DNA from: Chlorops oryzae
Taxonomy: Eukaryota > Arthropoda > Insecta > Diptera > Chloropidae
DNA: 64,000 bases
Assembly: GCA_020466095.1 (NCBI GenBank)
Contig: CM035807.1
Coordinates: 102,864,002 to 102,928,001 of the forward strand
Reading direction: 5' to 3'
In this document: positions 36,391 through 46,493 of the stretch, in pieces
Layout of the letters: the number at the start of each line of letters is the position of its first letter
How positions within the stretch are numbered: position 1 is the first letter of the stretch
The notes under the pieces: model-generated
Databases searched by the model: none
What the model was told of the DNA's origin: nothing
The model's input: the letters and a program-made list of their open reading frames with translations, nothing else
Translations under genes and position numbers: made by a program

Positions 36391-37044
36391 CCCAGTAGCA
36401 AAAGGTAATGTTTGGTATATAAGTTGGTAATAGCCAAAGTGAGGGCGCAACCGCTGAAAGAATTGCTGAATTTTAACACAGCGATGTCATTGGAAATTCA
36501 GGAGTGAACAGCTCTTATACCACCTCCTATAATCTATTCAGCTCTTACCAACTCATATACATTAAATTAACACCACCCCAACATTTTGCAGTTCAGAAAC
36601 AAAATTTTTTTATTCTTTTAACAAAAAACAAAACAAAATTCATTATAACAAATAAAACATAAAAAAAATTAAAGTCCTGGCAAACATTTTCGTTATTTAT
36701 TTGTTCATTATTAGAACTTAATATTTCATTAATTTATTTTTTAATTAAACGTTTTTCCTGGCGTTTGCTAAGCATTTTCAAAAATACGTACTCACGATGC
36801 AAATTTCCACAACGAAATGACTTCAAATTCAGAAGAAAACAACAAAACTTCCTTAATTCGGTACAGAGTTAACAGGAATTTTGGTTTACACAACAAGAAA
36901 TAACAAATATCAGAGCATTCATGAAAAATGTAAGCGGGTTGGTAATAGGCTGTTGGAAAAAAATAACAAATTCCTCTTTTCTTACCCCGCAGCCTATTAC
37001 CAATCCGCTTACAAATTTCATGAGTGAATTTATTTGCTACTGGG
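36391..37044. mobile_element. MITE with CCCAGTAGCAAA ends, present only in the left arm (654 bp)
   Basis: Inverted ends CCCAGTAGCAAA and TTTGCTACTGGG. The corresponding place in the right arm (about 37900-37912, GTACACAAGATAAAC on the + strand) is an intact empty site, which proves insertion. Inside is a foldback around 36920-37022: TAAGCGGGTTGGTAATAGG pairs with CCTATTACCAATCCGCTTA across about 50 bp. Target duplication is at most two or three bases (TT). No coding frame supported. Confidence 0.8.
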
Positions 37045-38990
37045 ATTGTGTACGAATAGCAGCTCTCACACTCTTTCGACAAAATCATTAGCATGTGTGA
37101 GTGAGAAACGAAAAGCGAACTTTTTCGCAACTGCCTAGAAATCGGTTAAAAAGTCATCAAGACATCAAACAAGCGCAATATAGGAAATTTCTAAAATTTA
37201 ACTTTATGCCAACTACATCACAACTGACTAGAAATCGATTGAAAAGTCATGCAGACATCAACCAAACTGGATACAAAAATAATATATTTCTGATGCTATA
37301 CAAGGGTATGAATTACACTCAAAGTTAGTTTAAAACGCTAACCGAGATTCAAATCAATAGTCAACCAATCCGTAAAAATTGCTCTAATGAGACCCCAAAC
37401 GGCAGTTCGAAACGTAAGTCAGCCAAAATAGTCGCCTATGGATTTCTTTCTGATGCATCGCTTGAAAAACATTTTCACATTCATAAATAAATTATTCTTC
37501 TTCTGCTGAAAACAGAAAAGATAAAACCGAACAAGGGAATTCTAATGAAAGTAATTTTTTATTGAACATTTTTTAACCAATTTAAATCAGTGTTTTCGTC
37601 TTTTGACTTTAAGTCAACTTAAAAGTAGCCAGATATTATTTAGTTACAAAGTCATGCAGGAACGGACAATTGACTACTGCCTAGGACATCGCCACGTTAA
37701 AATAGTGAGTTGAAGCCAAGGAAAGAAGTCGATTAATCAACCAGTTGGGCTTTTTAAAAAGCTAACTTTAAAATACTTTAAAATCGGTTCGATTCCCTGC
37801 AGGGACGATACTTGTTTGCACTATCACACTCACGAAATATCGTGCTACACTCACACATGCTAATGATTTTATTCAACAGAGTGCGACAGCTGGTACACGT
37901 ACACAAGATAAACAAGTATAAATCTGTATTCGCCCATTTGCGTGTGACTGAAAGAATCCGTGTATAAAACTAGTGAATAACCTAGATTAATACGCGTATC
38001 CGGCTTGCAGGGGTAGTGATATACTGTAAATTTGTGAGTGCAATCAGGTATCGTGCCTTGCTGGAACTTATTCAACAAACGAAACATTTGACTTAAATGC
38101 AGAATGGTGCTAAATGCAAATAGATGTAGTCTGAAAGGGTTGTTAAGAATTAACAGAAAGCCAAAAATTGATGTTCGCTCCTATGATTCCCTCATATGAG
38201 CATGCATGCATTAGCCAAGAGCGCGTTGGGAATTGCACGAGTTCTTATGACTTACATAAAAACAAATATGCAGAAAAGAAGGGCAAAAGAAATAAAATAA
38301 AAAGAAAACAAAGTTAGGTAAGACATTAAAGTCGTCAACGACTTGACGGCAAATTTGCTGAGTTGTCAATTAGGAGTAATGAACTTCAAGTGGCAAAGAA
38401 AGCTGATTTTATTTCAAGGTTTGGAAAAGTTTGAATTTGTTTGCTTCTTTCCCTTGCTTCCAAAAAAATGTAACGTTAGCAATATGATAGTATATAAGAA
38501 AGAATTTTTAATCAACAAAGGGACAGAATAATATACAATAAAAGTAAAATTTATTATTTTCGTGTGACTGAAAGATCCGTGTATAAAACTAATCAACCTA
38601 GATTAATACGCGTATACGGCTTGCAGGGTAGTGATATACTGTAAATTTGTTGAGTGCAATCAGGTATCGTGCCTTGCTGGCATTATTCAACAAACGAAAC
38701 TTTGACTAAATGCAGAATGGTGCTAAAATTAGTGCAAATAGATGTAGTCATGAAAGGGTATTTTTGACATCTGCATTTAGCGCGCTAAATACCGCTTTTT
38801 TTGCTAGTCTGAAAAGCCTAATAAGGAAACCTCCTAACTAGTTTTTTTATTTCTTCTATTGCTTAAAACTACTTTTTTTAATATACTCCGTTTGTTTTAT
38901 AAAAAACTACCGTTTAAAGAGCATTGGGTACTTTCTATGATACGAAAACAATAGCACTGTTCGATAGCTCAATTTCAAAAAATCGATGCA

Positions 38991-41900
38991 ATGCTTGCAT
39001 CTCTAGCCGTAGCCAACTGCCATTCATATATGCTGCCATTTGACGAAGGATTTCAAAAAAATTTGTATAAAGCGCTAACACACGAGCAAATGGAAGTGTT
39101 CACGTTCAACAAGTGCCTTCTCGATCGGTTGGAGGAGTCAATATTCGTATTGCCATGGAAAGACGAGATGATTACTGCCTCGCAAGTACGTTCACATTGG
39201 ACAACGTTCTTGGAGCTGCAAATAGAGCCAGCAGGTGAGCGAATCTAAACAAAAGTAGAAACAAAAACAACAAAGCTAAAGTCGGTCAAGCCCGATATTG
39301 GCGCACTATGTTTTGCCTTTCTGTACGGAATTAAAAAATATTTCTTTTTATGGGCGTGGCATTTAATTAAGTGTTTTTCAATTAAAGCACCAACAAATTT
39401 ATTGTTTTTATATGTTTTTTTTATAGTGAATTTTCTCATTTTCACATTGAGCATGCGAGAATTCTAATTCGAAATGCCACAACTCGATTTTAAGTCCAAT
39501 TTATAATTGCTTTTATAAAGCATAATTTTAATTTAAGTGATCTTGCGATAATGAAGGAACTATATATATAGTAGGGTGTCGAAAAAATTTAAATGCTTTT
39601 TTCCAAAGGCTATGGCTAAAGTATTTTTTAGATTTTAAATTTTAACAAAAAAGCGCGGACGCACCTTCAAATGGGCCAAATTCTGATGGCATACACAAAG
39701 AATATCGACTTAGCGCGATGTCATCTCGAGAAGGCATGGACACTTTCAGAACCTCTTATCAACTTTGATAAAATCCAGAACGTCTGTAGGCAGAAAAAAT
39801 GCAGAACGTCTGTAGGCAGAAAAAATCCAGAACGTCTGTAGGCAGAAAAAACTGACTTCCAACGTACAACGATCGGGTGATTCAAGATCAGTCGCTGGCT
39901 TTATGTACTTGATTTCTCCATCTTCTTTAAATCTATAAAATAAATGTTTATTTATCAAGGGAAACATTTAATCGTCGACTCTCTTCAAAAGAGTTATATG
40001 TATTTTTATAGCCAAAGTTTGAGCTACGCGGAGTTTCCTGAAATTTCCTGCTTTTCTGAGTTTTTAATGAACGATGATACATAAGCAATGCTTTTCAAGA
40101 TTTTGAGTGTCTAGTCGAATTCAATCAATTAATAAGTCATGATTAACGAGGTAATGAAATATGGCCAAATCTGCTTAATCTTGGAGCATTCCTCAGGCGG
40201 TTAAGCTGGAATCATTATCAATTGTTAATGAAACATTTTGAGAATTTATATTTTATATAGGTACCTACATATCCTATTTTCAAATAGCAGAAGAACTTTC
40301 TCCTTCCTTCCTGAAAAGGAAGAAGAACTAATCATTGATGCGTTTTACTTATATCCAGGCTGGCAAGCGGTATGGAATATCCCACGTGTCATCTGTGAAG
40401 TTTTGAATGTTCGATATCCGACTTCGGTATTCGGATACATCGAGCAAGTAATATTTAAGGAGTTACGAGCTGTGTTCGTAGTGGAAGCTGTACAAGAAGA
40501 AGACGTTAATCTAATGGAACGCCACGAAGTCGCTCTAGAAGATCTTTGGCCAACCATAAGTCAAGAGAACAATTCGCTGAATGTCGAACGAACTGCCGAT
40601 TGTCTGGATCGCTTTCGTTTCTTTTATACACATGTCTGGATGCCATGGGACAACGATAACGATGATGAACTTAATTGGGTTGAAAAGCATTTAGAATCTC
40701 GTTTACGGCTTTGCTATGATCTACGCAAAGGATGTATCAAACGAAAGGTAATCCATCCGTTTCATACAGTATAAAATTTCTAAATTTATTCAATTAAAGG
40801 TGGCACAACACATTCGATCTCTTTTAACTGAAGCAAAATATATATATCATCGGCGTGAGTTCCTTGAATTGGGCTTAGCGATGAGGAAGATGATGGTGAT
40901 ACCACTTTGGATAAAAATCAAGTAACAGAATTAATGCGCCTTCATTTACGTCTCTCAATGATACGCAATGAATTCGAGATTTTGGAAAATCCAGAAATGC
41001 GACGGATCTATGAACAGGTTCATCTGGGCGGATCATTAGCGGAAGAGGATTCGAAACAGAATCAATCAGAGGGAATAAAACATTGTTTTATTATTACTCA
41101 TTCGTGCCCACTGTCACGCCAGATCGAATTGCTTCGTAAAGTTGAGTCTCAAATCGGAGCCAATTGTCTAGTTGAACTATCGCCAGTATTACTTGTCAGT
41201 ATGCCATTATTTTTATTGCATTGTTTTCTTAATATTAGATACTTTTTTTTCTGAACTATTTATTCACTTCCAAAGGATGCACTCAATAAAAGTAAGCCCC
41301 ATGACAAGATCTTTTTGGCACCAGGAAAACACGAATTAAAATTCTTAGAATTTTTCAACGACAATGGCAATATGAGCGGCATAATTCAGAACTCTTTTGA
41401 TGAGATGAAAACGTCGTCCGAAGGCCAGGCTATTATATGTTCGCCAGACGATGATAGCGTACTTCTCGTATTCAATGGGAATTATGTGTTGGAAAATCTT
41501 ACACTCGATTGTAGCAATGTGCGAACCGGGCTTCTACTAAAGGATGGCAATGTTACACTGCGAAATTGTCGACTAATTGGAAATGGAAAATCGAATACGC
41601 AACAAGGCATTGTATGCACAGGAACATCGAATTTGACACTTCAAAATTGCACGATTGAGAAATTTGCTAGCGCTATTGAAATGAAAAAAGGGACAAAGCT
41701 CTTGCTAAGGAACTCGAAAATCCTTAAATCCAGAATTGGTCTAGATATTGATGCACAAAATACTTCACTTGAGGTTAAGAATACTCGAATTTCGAATGCC
41801 AGCAAATATGGAATTCGTGTTGAAAATTTGGTCACCGAAAACTTGAAAGAAAAGCGAGTCCACTTGGACACATTCAAAGAGTTATCTGAGTATGTATTGA

Positions 41901-42176
41901 GTTTTCTTTTTTAGTTAGTTATTCAAATAAAGAAATTCTTTCCTTGTTTTTTTTTTTTTCGCAAGACTTACTGATTTCAAAGGCGACTGCGAATTCGAAA
42001 ATTGCAATATTAATATAGATGTTATAAATGGAAAGATGGCTCTAATCGCAACTGGATCATTGTCTTCCATACGTGGTGATAGCGATAACGAAACCTTCGA
42101 AGAATACGTCGAGAATTTAAGCAACTCTACGGCGTTTAATGCAGAGTACTTAATAATTCCCCTTATTACCATTTAA
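38991..42176 (+). CDS. nesd: nessun dorma (SHCBP1 family), five exons, with one frameshift
   Basis: Midbody/ring-canal protein that supports cytokinesis with the centralspindlin complex; vertebrate homologue SHCBP1. Exons: 38991-39234, 40359-40747, 40800-41194, 41276-41889, 41966-42176. Joined residues such as QIEPA-GWQAVW across intron 1 confirm the splices. The N-terminal domain has [28 protein letters not shown] and [11 protein letters not shown]. Exons 4-5 hold the pectin-lyase-like parallel beta-helix with repeated turns ([42 protein letters not shown]). AATAAA lies at 42190. Exon 3 is 395 nt between phase-0 borders where 396 are needed: near 40871-40875 (TTGGGCTT) the frame shifts by one, after which [14 protein letters not shown] follows. 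With that base the protein would be 617 residues, or 584 from the internal Met at 39090 (MEVFTF), which may be the true start. Expression of this sequence as given would truncate. Confidence 0.9.
39653..39769 (+). pseudogene. MAU2 (SCC4 cohesin-loader) exon fragment inside nesd intron 1
   Basis: Thirty-nine codons without a stop read [19 protein letters not shown], followed by [15 protein letters not shown]. This matches the TPR region of MAU2 (vertebrate RTHLQLGSILYHHTKN, then LARQHLEKAW). There is no splice acceptor before it and it runs straight into the 26 bp minisatellite at 39770. The left inverted arm lacks it. So it is a captured piece of a gene located elsewhere, not a working exon. 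Confidence 0.8.
39855..39960 (-). other. exon-like conserved frame in the arms, unidentified
   Basis: On the minus strand here, and on the plus strand in the left arm at about 34996-35110, a frame reads [19 protein letters not shown] followed by DRCTLEVS. An AG acceptor-like TTTTATAG sits just before it. It is identical between arms, so conservation does not prove function. It could be another captured exon; no family recognised. Confidence 0.3.
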
Positions 42177-42649
42177 GATGAAAGGTATGAATAAATATTT
42201 TTAACATATTTGAAAGCAGATCGTGTTTGTCGTAGGCAGCGTCTTCTTCTTGAAATAGCATGGTTGCGGACTCGACTTGGCCCTTTTGGCGAAATTTTAA
42301 TATTTGCATAGCAAAGTTTTACATTTGGGACGCCGCCAAATCAATTGGAAGGCACTGCTTCGGTTATAAGTCTTGGAGGTGCCCAAGAAGCAGTTATAAT
42401 AATATAATACGGATCTCTCATCCCTATTGATCCCCTAAGAAAGACTTCACTAAATGTCTTGTCATATTACGTTTGCAATAAAATTAACGTGGATACAAAA
42501 AACTTACATACCTCACCAAATCTCTGCTGTTTTAAAAAAAAAAAAAAATTAAAACGAAAAATTTCAAAAGGTAATTTATTTATAGCAATATTATATAAAA
42601 TTTATTTATTACTTTTTTTTTTGAAAATAACAGATTACAAAAATTTTAA
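42177..42649. other. 3' region between nesd and a convergent gene
   Basis: Contains the nesd poly(A) signal (42190-42195). A GC-richer patch at 42222-42400 has frame pieces such as RQRLLLEIAWLRTRLGPFGE in one frame, then stops. I could not assign it. Long A run at 42533-42548. Confidence 0.4.
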
Positions 42650-43354
42650 TTAATCATCTGTCATGTTCAAGAATATAAAAATGTTACGCAAAAGTCTCTT
42701 GAATAGTTCCAGTTTGATAAGTCCTTCGCCTTCCAGCATTACTTTGACCTGTTCGGTAATTTTTGAATAAGCAGGAAATTGTTCTTTATCATCCTCGCCT
42801 AATCCATTGTACAATTCCATCCAGACATTTCCTATTTCTTCACTAAAAAGATCAACGTCTTTTAAATTTTTATAGTCCAATTGGAATGCATTCTCCTCTC
42901 CGAGAAGCTTTGAGAGACTGAAATTTTGAAATCTTGTACCACCTGAAACTGTTTGAAATAACTTTTTCGTATCATTCTTATTTTCGAGAGCCTCTTCCAT
43001 TGACTGATCATAAAGATCAATTAACTTTTGTAATTTCGCTCGCCGTTCTTTCTCTGATTTGGGAATCTTCTTTAATACATCCTTTATAAAGCTGCTGCTC
43101 TGCGATGTTAGTTTAGTGATCAGCTCTAAGATATGAACTCTCAATGCACTTTCGAAAGTCTCCCGAAATTCAAGTTTACAATTAACAGGATCCAAATACG
43201 AGCAATCCAGGTGAAATGTTTCTCCGGATGAATGACTATGGATAGTCTAAAAAAAAGAAAAAACCATTTTTTTTTTCATCATTATACGTATCCCTTTTTA
43301 GCTCCTTACGATGAAAATGAATCCAAGCAAGAAAATTTTCAAAAATCCCGACAT
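42650..43354 (-). CDS. small predicted secreted protein, two exons, unknown function
   Basis: Exon 1 is 43354-43310 (15 codons: MSGFLKIFLLGFIFI, a signal peptide) and exon 2 is 43246-42650, joined by a 63 bp GT-AG intron in phase 0. Total 213 residues. The mature part begins around THSHSSGETF, has two cysteines close together (DCSYLDPVNCK), and is then acidic and helical with charged runs (KKIPKSEKERRAKLQKLID) and a hydrophobic end (LFKRLLRNIFIFLNM). AATATA at about 43450 on the minus strand is a possible TATA box. It resembles small secreted fly proteins without a known domain. Convergent with nesd, 473 bp between stops. The split signal peptide and tight intron make a real gene likely. Confidence 0.7.
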
Positions 43355-43712
43355 CTTTAGCAGCAGCTCAAACACACTTGGATCCCAATTGAATAATGCT
43401 CGAGCTGACTAAATTTGCTTTCGAGTTGTGACTTGCTTTTCAGCACGGCGTATATTAATCTCTATTAAATTAAATTAATGGACAATGCTTAGGTTATTTT
43501 CATATTTCATTTAAAAAAATGAATCTATCTTGTGGTGTTACGTGATACTGCGATGTACGTATAAATTGACATCTATACGCTTTTATATACTCGTATTCTT
43601 AAAAAGAATTTTATTGTAAACCTTATTTTATCGAGAAATTAGCTTTTGATATTGAGAAGAACGCAAAAATTTTTAATACAAGTACAAACATAGTAAAAAT
43701 GTATTAGTAAAT

Positions 43713-44620
43713 CAGACCTGTTAAATCCCGATTAAGATTAATAATCATGAATTATTGTTCTTTTTTTAATCCATAATCATTATTAATTTAACTTCTTGAA
43801 ATTTTTGATTATTAATGATTGCGATTACCAAATAATCGTGAAATAATCAGGACTATTTCAGATTAATGAAAAAAATCAGAAAAAATCAAAAAATAATCAA
43901 AAAAATAATCCCGATTAATTTTAGATTATTTTTGAATATTTTTGATTTTTTTTGATTATTTTTGATTTTTCCTGATTATTTTTGGGTTTTTTGATTTTTT
44001 TTGATTTTTTTTTGATTTGTTCTGATTTTTTTTATTAATTTTAATTATTTTCAATTTGTATTTGAATAACATCGTTTTTCCAAAGTTTCCCTATAGTCCG
44101 TGGGACCGGCAACAGACAAGTGAATTCACCGGCCACCTGTGGTTAGGACCACCCCTCGTCAAACCACCGGCAATACTTTCGAGAGGCGAATTTTACATTG
44201 CGATGTCATAGGCAAGGACATATGGGCCCCTCGCTGTACTACATTTAATTATATTCAATTACAAATTGAAAATAATTAAAATTAATAAAAAAAATCAGAA
44301 CAAATCAAAATTAATCAAAAAAAATCAAAAAACCCAAAAATAATCAGGAAAAATCAAAAATAATCAAAAAAAAAATCAAAAATATTCAAAAATAATCTAA
44401 AATTAATCGGGATTATTTTTTTGATTATTTTTTGATTTTTTCTGATTTTTTTCATTAATCTAAAATAATCATGATTATTTCATGATTATTTGGTAATCGC
44501 AATCATTGATTAATATAGGTCATACAAAAATAATCATTAAATAATCACTATTTCATTCATAAGAAAAAAATAATCTGATTAATTAATCATTAATTAAATA
44601 ATCATTATTTAACAGGTCTG
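43713..44620. mobile_element. hAT-type foldback element (908 bp) with ~350 bp arms
   Basis: Ends CAGACCTGTTAAAT and ATTTAACAGGTCTG, flanked by the exact 8 bp repeat TAGTAAAT (43705-43712 and 44621-44628). The arms are strings of AATCAAAAATAATC-like words and pair with each other almost to the centre. The unpaired middle (about 44070-44245) is GC-richer, with CACCGGCCACCTGTGG and GACCACCCCTCGTC. No coding frame. A strong hairpin if single-stranded. Confidence 0.88.
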
Positions 44621-44628
44621 TAGTAAAT

Positions 44629-45430
44629 AGAAAATATCGTGAATTCATCACGAATTTAATTGAAAAAAAAACTTTTTCTCTATATGAATTTGGAAAAGAA
44701 TGGTCTTTAACAATTTGAATGATTTTCAAATTGTTGTTGGAAGGTCACTTTTGTATAGAGAGTCGTTGGAAAAAAAAACCATTCATATTGACCATATTGC
44801 AATCAACACTTCAGCGGTAAACAGCCATTGGGTATGCCACAAAAACGTTCTTTGTACATGGCATTGCGAATAAGTACTATAAGTGCAGTATATTGCAAAA
44901 ATGCACCTTAATTCAGTAGTTATTTTTCTATTTAGTTTGAAAATTTAGAAAAATTTAATCTATATGAAAAATTGCTGAAGTGACGTCATTTGAAGAGAAT
45001 GTTATACACAATGCGCCGGTTTACTCGTACGTCAATATCGTTCAACAAATTGGCGTTTTTAGAAGAGGAATCCCCGCTCTACTCCCACCAATAAACTGCT
45101 TTTTGCTGAACGATGTTGACGGTATGTGTAAATGGGCGCAATCGATGTATTGTCGAGATCTGGCACTCTCCGCAAGAAGACAAATTGTCCGAATAAACTA
45201 ATGAGCAGTAAATACTTGCATATTAAAGGCAAACAAGTAATTATTCACTCTTTTGAATTCTTCAAAATATGCCAAAAATTATACAAATTATCCATGTTTA
45301 CTAATAAAAATGAGCTGCATTTAGCTGTTCTGGCATTTACCTAGCATTAAAAATTAATTGTTCATTTCTCTGACGAAGTAAAGCGGAAGGTCGCATGCCC
45401 ACTCAATATTGCTTGATTACTCGACAACTC
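44629..45430. other. gene-free stretch
   Basis: A frame at 44980-45201 has no splice context or known motif. A palindromic TGACGTCA occurs at 44980-44987. Confidence 0.4.
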
Positions 45431-45790
45431 AGCATAAGTGTAAGTAAAGTTTTTACTTCGAAGTAATTTTCTATTTAATTTTGCATATGTTTCACATGGG
45501 GACTTTACTTACTGCAATGTCTGCGTATAGCCCATAACGCAGAAAGACATGCTTCGGAACAAATTTGAATTTGCCATGTGTCGCGAACGAAGCATCAAAA
45601 ATTGATTTATTTTTATTCATGCAAATTCAAACGCTTCTTCGCGTTTACAACAACTACTTTTTTTTTTTATATCTTATTTCCTTTAAATATTTGTCTCATT
45701 TGCACTAGAATGGGCCGAGTTATTCAAAATTTGTCATTCAGTTTTGGTGCAACACCACAATATATTAATTCAATGCGTTTGATGCAACTA
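45431..45790 (+). repeat. direct duplication upstream of ebi, copy 1
   Basis: Runs from TAAGTGTAAGTAAAG to GCGTTTGATGCAACTAC. It reappears at 45932-46280, about 500 bp downstream. Landmarks shared: TTTCACATGGGGACTTTAC, CTGCGTATAGCCCATAACG, GAAAGACATGCTTCGGAAC, TCAGTTTTGGTGCAACACC. Confidence 0.85.
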
Positions 45791-45931
45791 CATAAAAGAT
45801 AAAAAAACTTAAAAATACAGCTCTATACTTTCTTTATTTGTGCCTTACCACTTCCATACAACATCGTATCTGACATAGAAGAAAGCTGATTGCTATGTTA
45901 TGTTATGCCGTCTTATGCCATGAATGATTGC

Positions 45932-46280
45932 AGCTTAAGTGTAAGTAAAGTTTTTACTTCGAAGTAATTTTCTATTTAATTTTGCATATGTTTCACATGG
46001 GGACTTTACTTACTGCAGGTCTGCGTATAGCCCATAACGCAGAAAGACATGCTTCGGAACAAAAATGTTGCCGTGTGATCGCGAACGAAGCATCAAAAAT
46101 GATTTTTTTTATTCTAGCGAATTCAAAGCCTTCGTCGCGTTTACACAACTCCTTTTTTTTTTTGTCTTATTTCTTTAAAATTTGTCTCATTTGCACAGAA
46201 TGGCGCCGATTTTAAATTTGTCTTCAGTTTTGGTGCAACACCTACAATTATATTGAATTAATGCGTTTGATTGCAACACA
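45932..46280 (+). repeat. direct duplication upstream of ebi, indel-rich copy 2
   Basis: Same landmarks as copy 1, but from about 46070 onward it differs by many single-base gains and losses, e.g. GAATGGCGCCGATTTTAAA against GAATGGGCCGAGTTATTC in copy 1. It ends about 210 bp before the ebi start codon, so it sits in the promoter or 5'UTR. Confidence 0.85.
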
Positions 46281-46493
46281 ACACCATCAAAAAAGTAACT
46301 AAAAAAAAAAGAATTTCATTTGCTGCAAAACATGTTTCGTATTCGTGTGACTTCCGACTAAGTGGTTTGTATTGTCAACTGTCACATTCAATGAACGTCA
46401 AATCGAACAAGAAGAAGCAGAATATTAGTCTCTTAAACAACGAAAATCAACTATTAGCGTCCGTTTATTGATAAAAGCTCGCATGGTTTCAAA

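Larger units (their letters stand above)
34878..37103 (-). repeat. left arm of a ~2.2 kb inverted duplication
   Basis: Reverse complement of 37848-40085. Shared landmarks: TTATGTATCATCGTTCATT at the outer edge, a 26 bp minisatellite, the nessun dorma exon 1 frame, and CACTCACACATGCTAATG at the inner edge. Differences from the right arm: this arm carries a 654 bp MITE (36391-37044), six instead of three minisatellite units, and no MAU2 fragment. The spacer between arms is 744 bp. Confidence 0.88.
37848..40085 (+). repeat. right arm of the inverted duplication (contains nessun dorma exon 1)
   Basis: Matches 34878-37103 in reverse. It is interrupted by a local direct duplication: the segment at about 37935-38140 reappears at 38562-38760, with a ~420 bp unrelated insert between. 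The second copy has many single-base losses and gains, for example a dropped base in GACTGAAAGATCCGTG and an extra ATTAGTG-like insertion. Confidence 0.85.

Noticed and set aside
37780..37815. Possible tRNA gene (GGTTCGATTCCCTGC)
   Set aside because: A B-box-like word is present but there is no matching A box or cloverleaf stem nearby.
37935..38760. Small LTR retrotransposon
   Set aside because: Direct repeats flank an insert, but there are no TG..CA ends, primer site, polypurine tract or coding sequence.
44980..44987. TGACGTCA as a promoter element
   Set aside because: The same palindrome as at 53280, but more than 1.5 kb from ebi and with no gene start nearby, so no regulatory claim is made.
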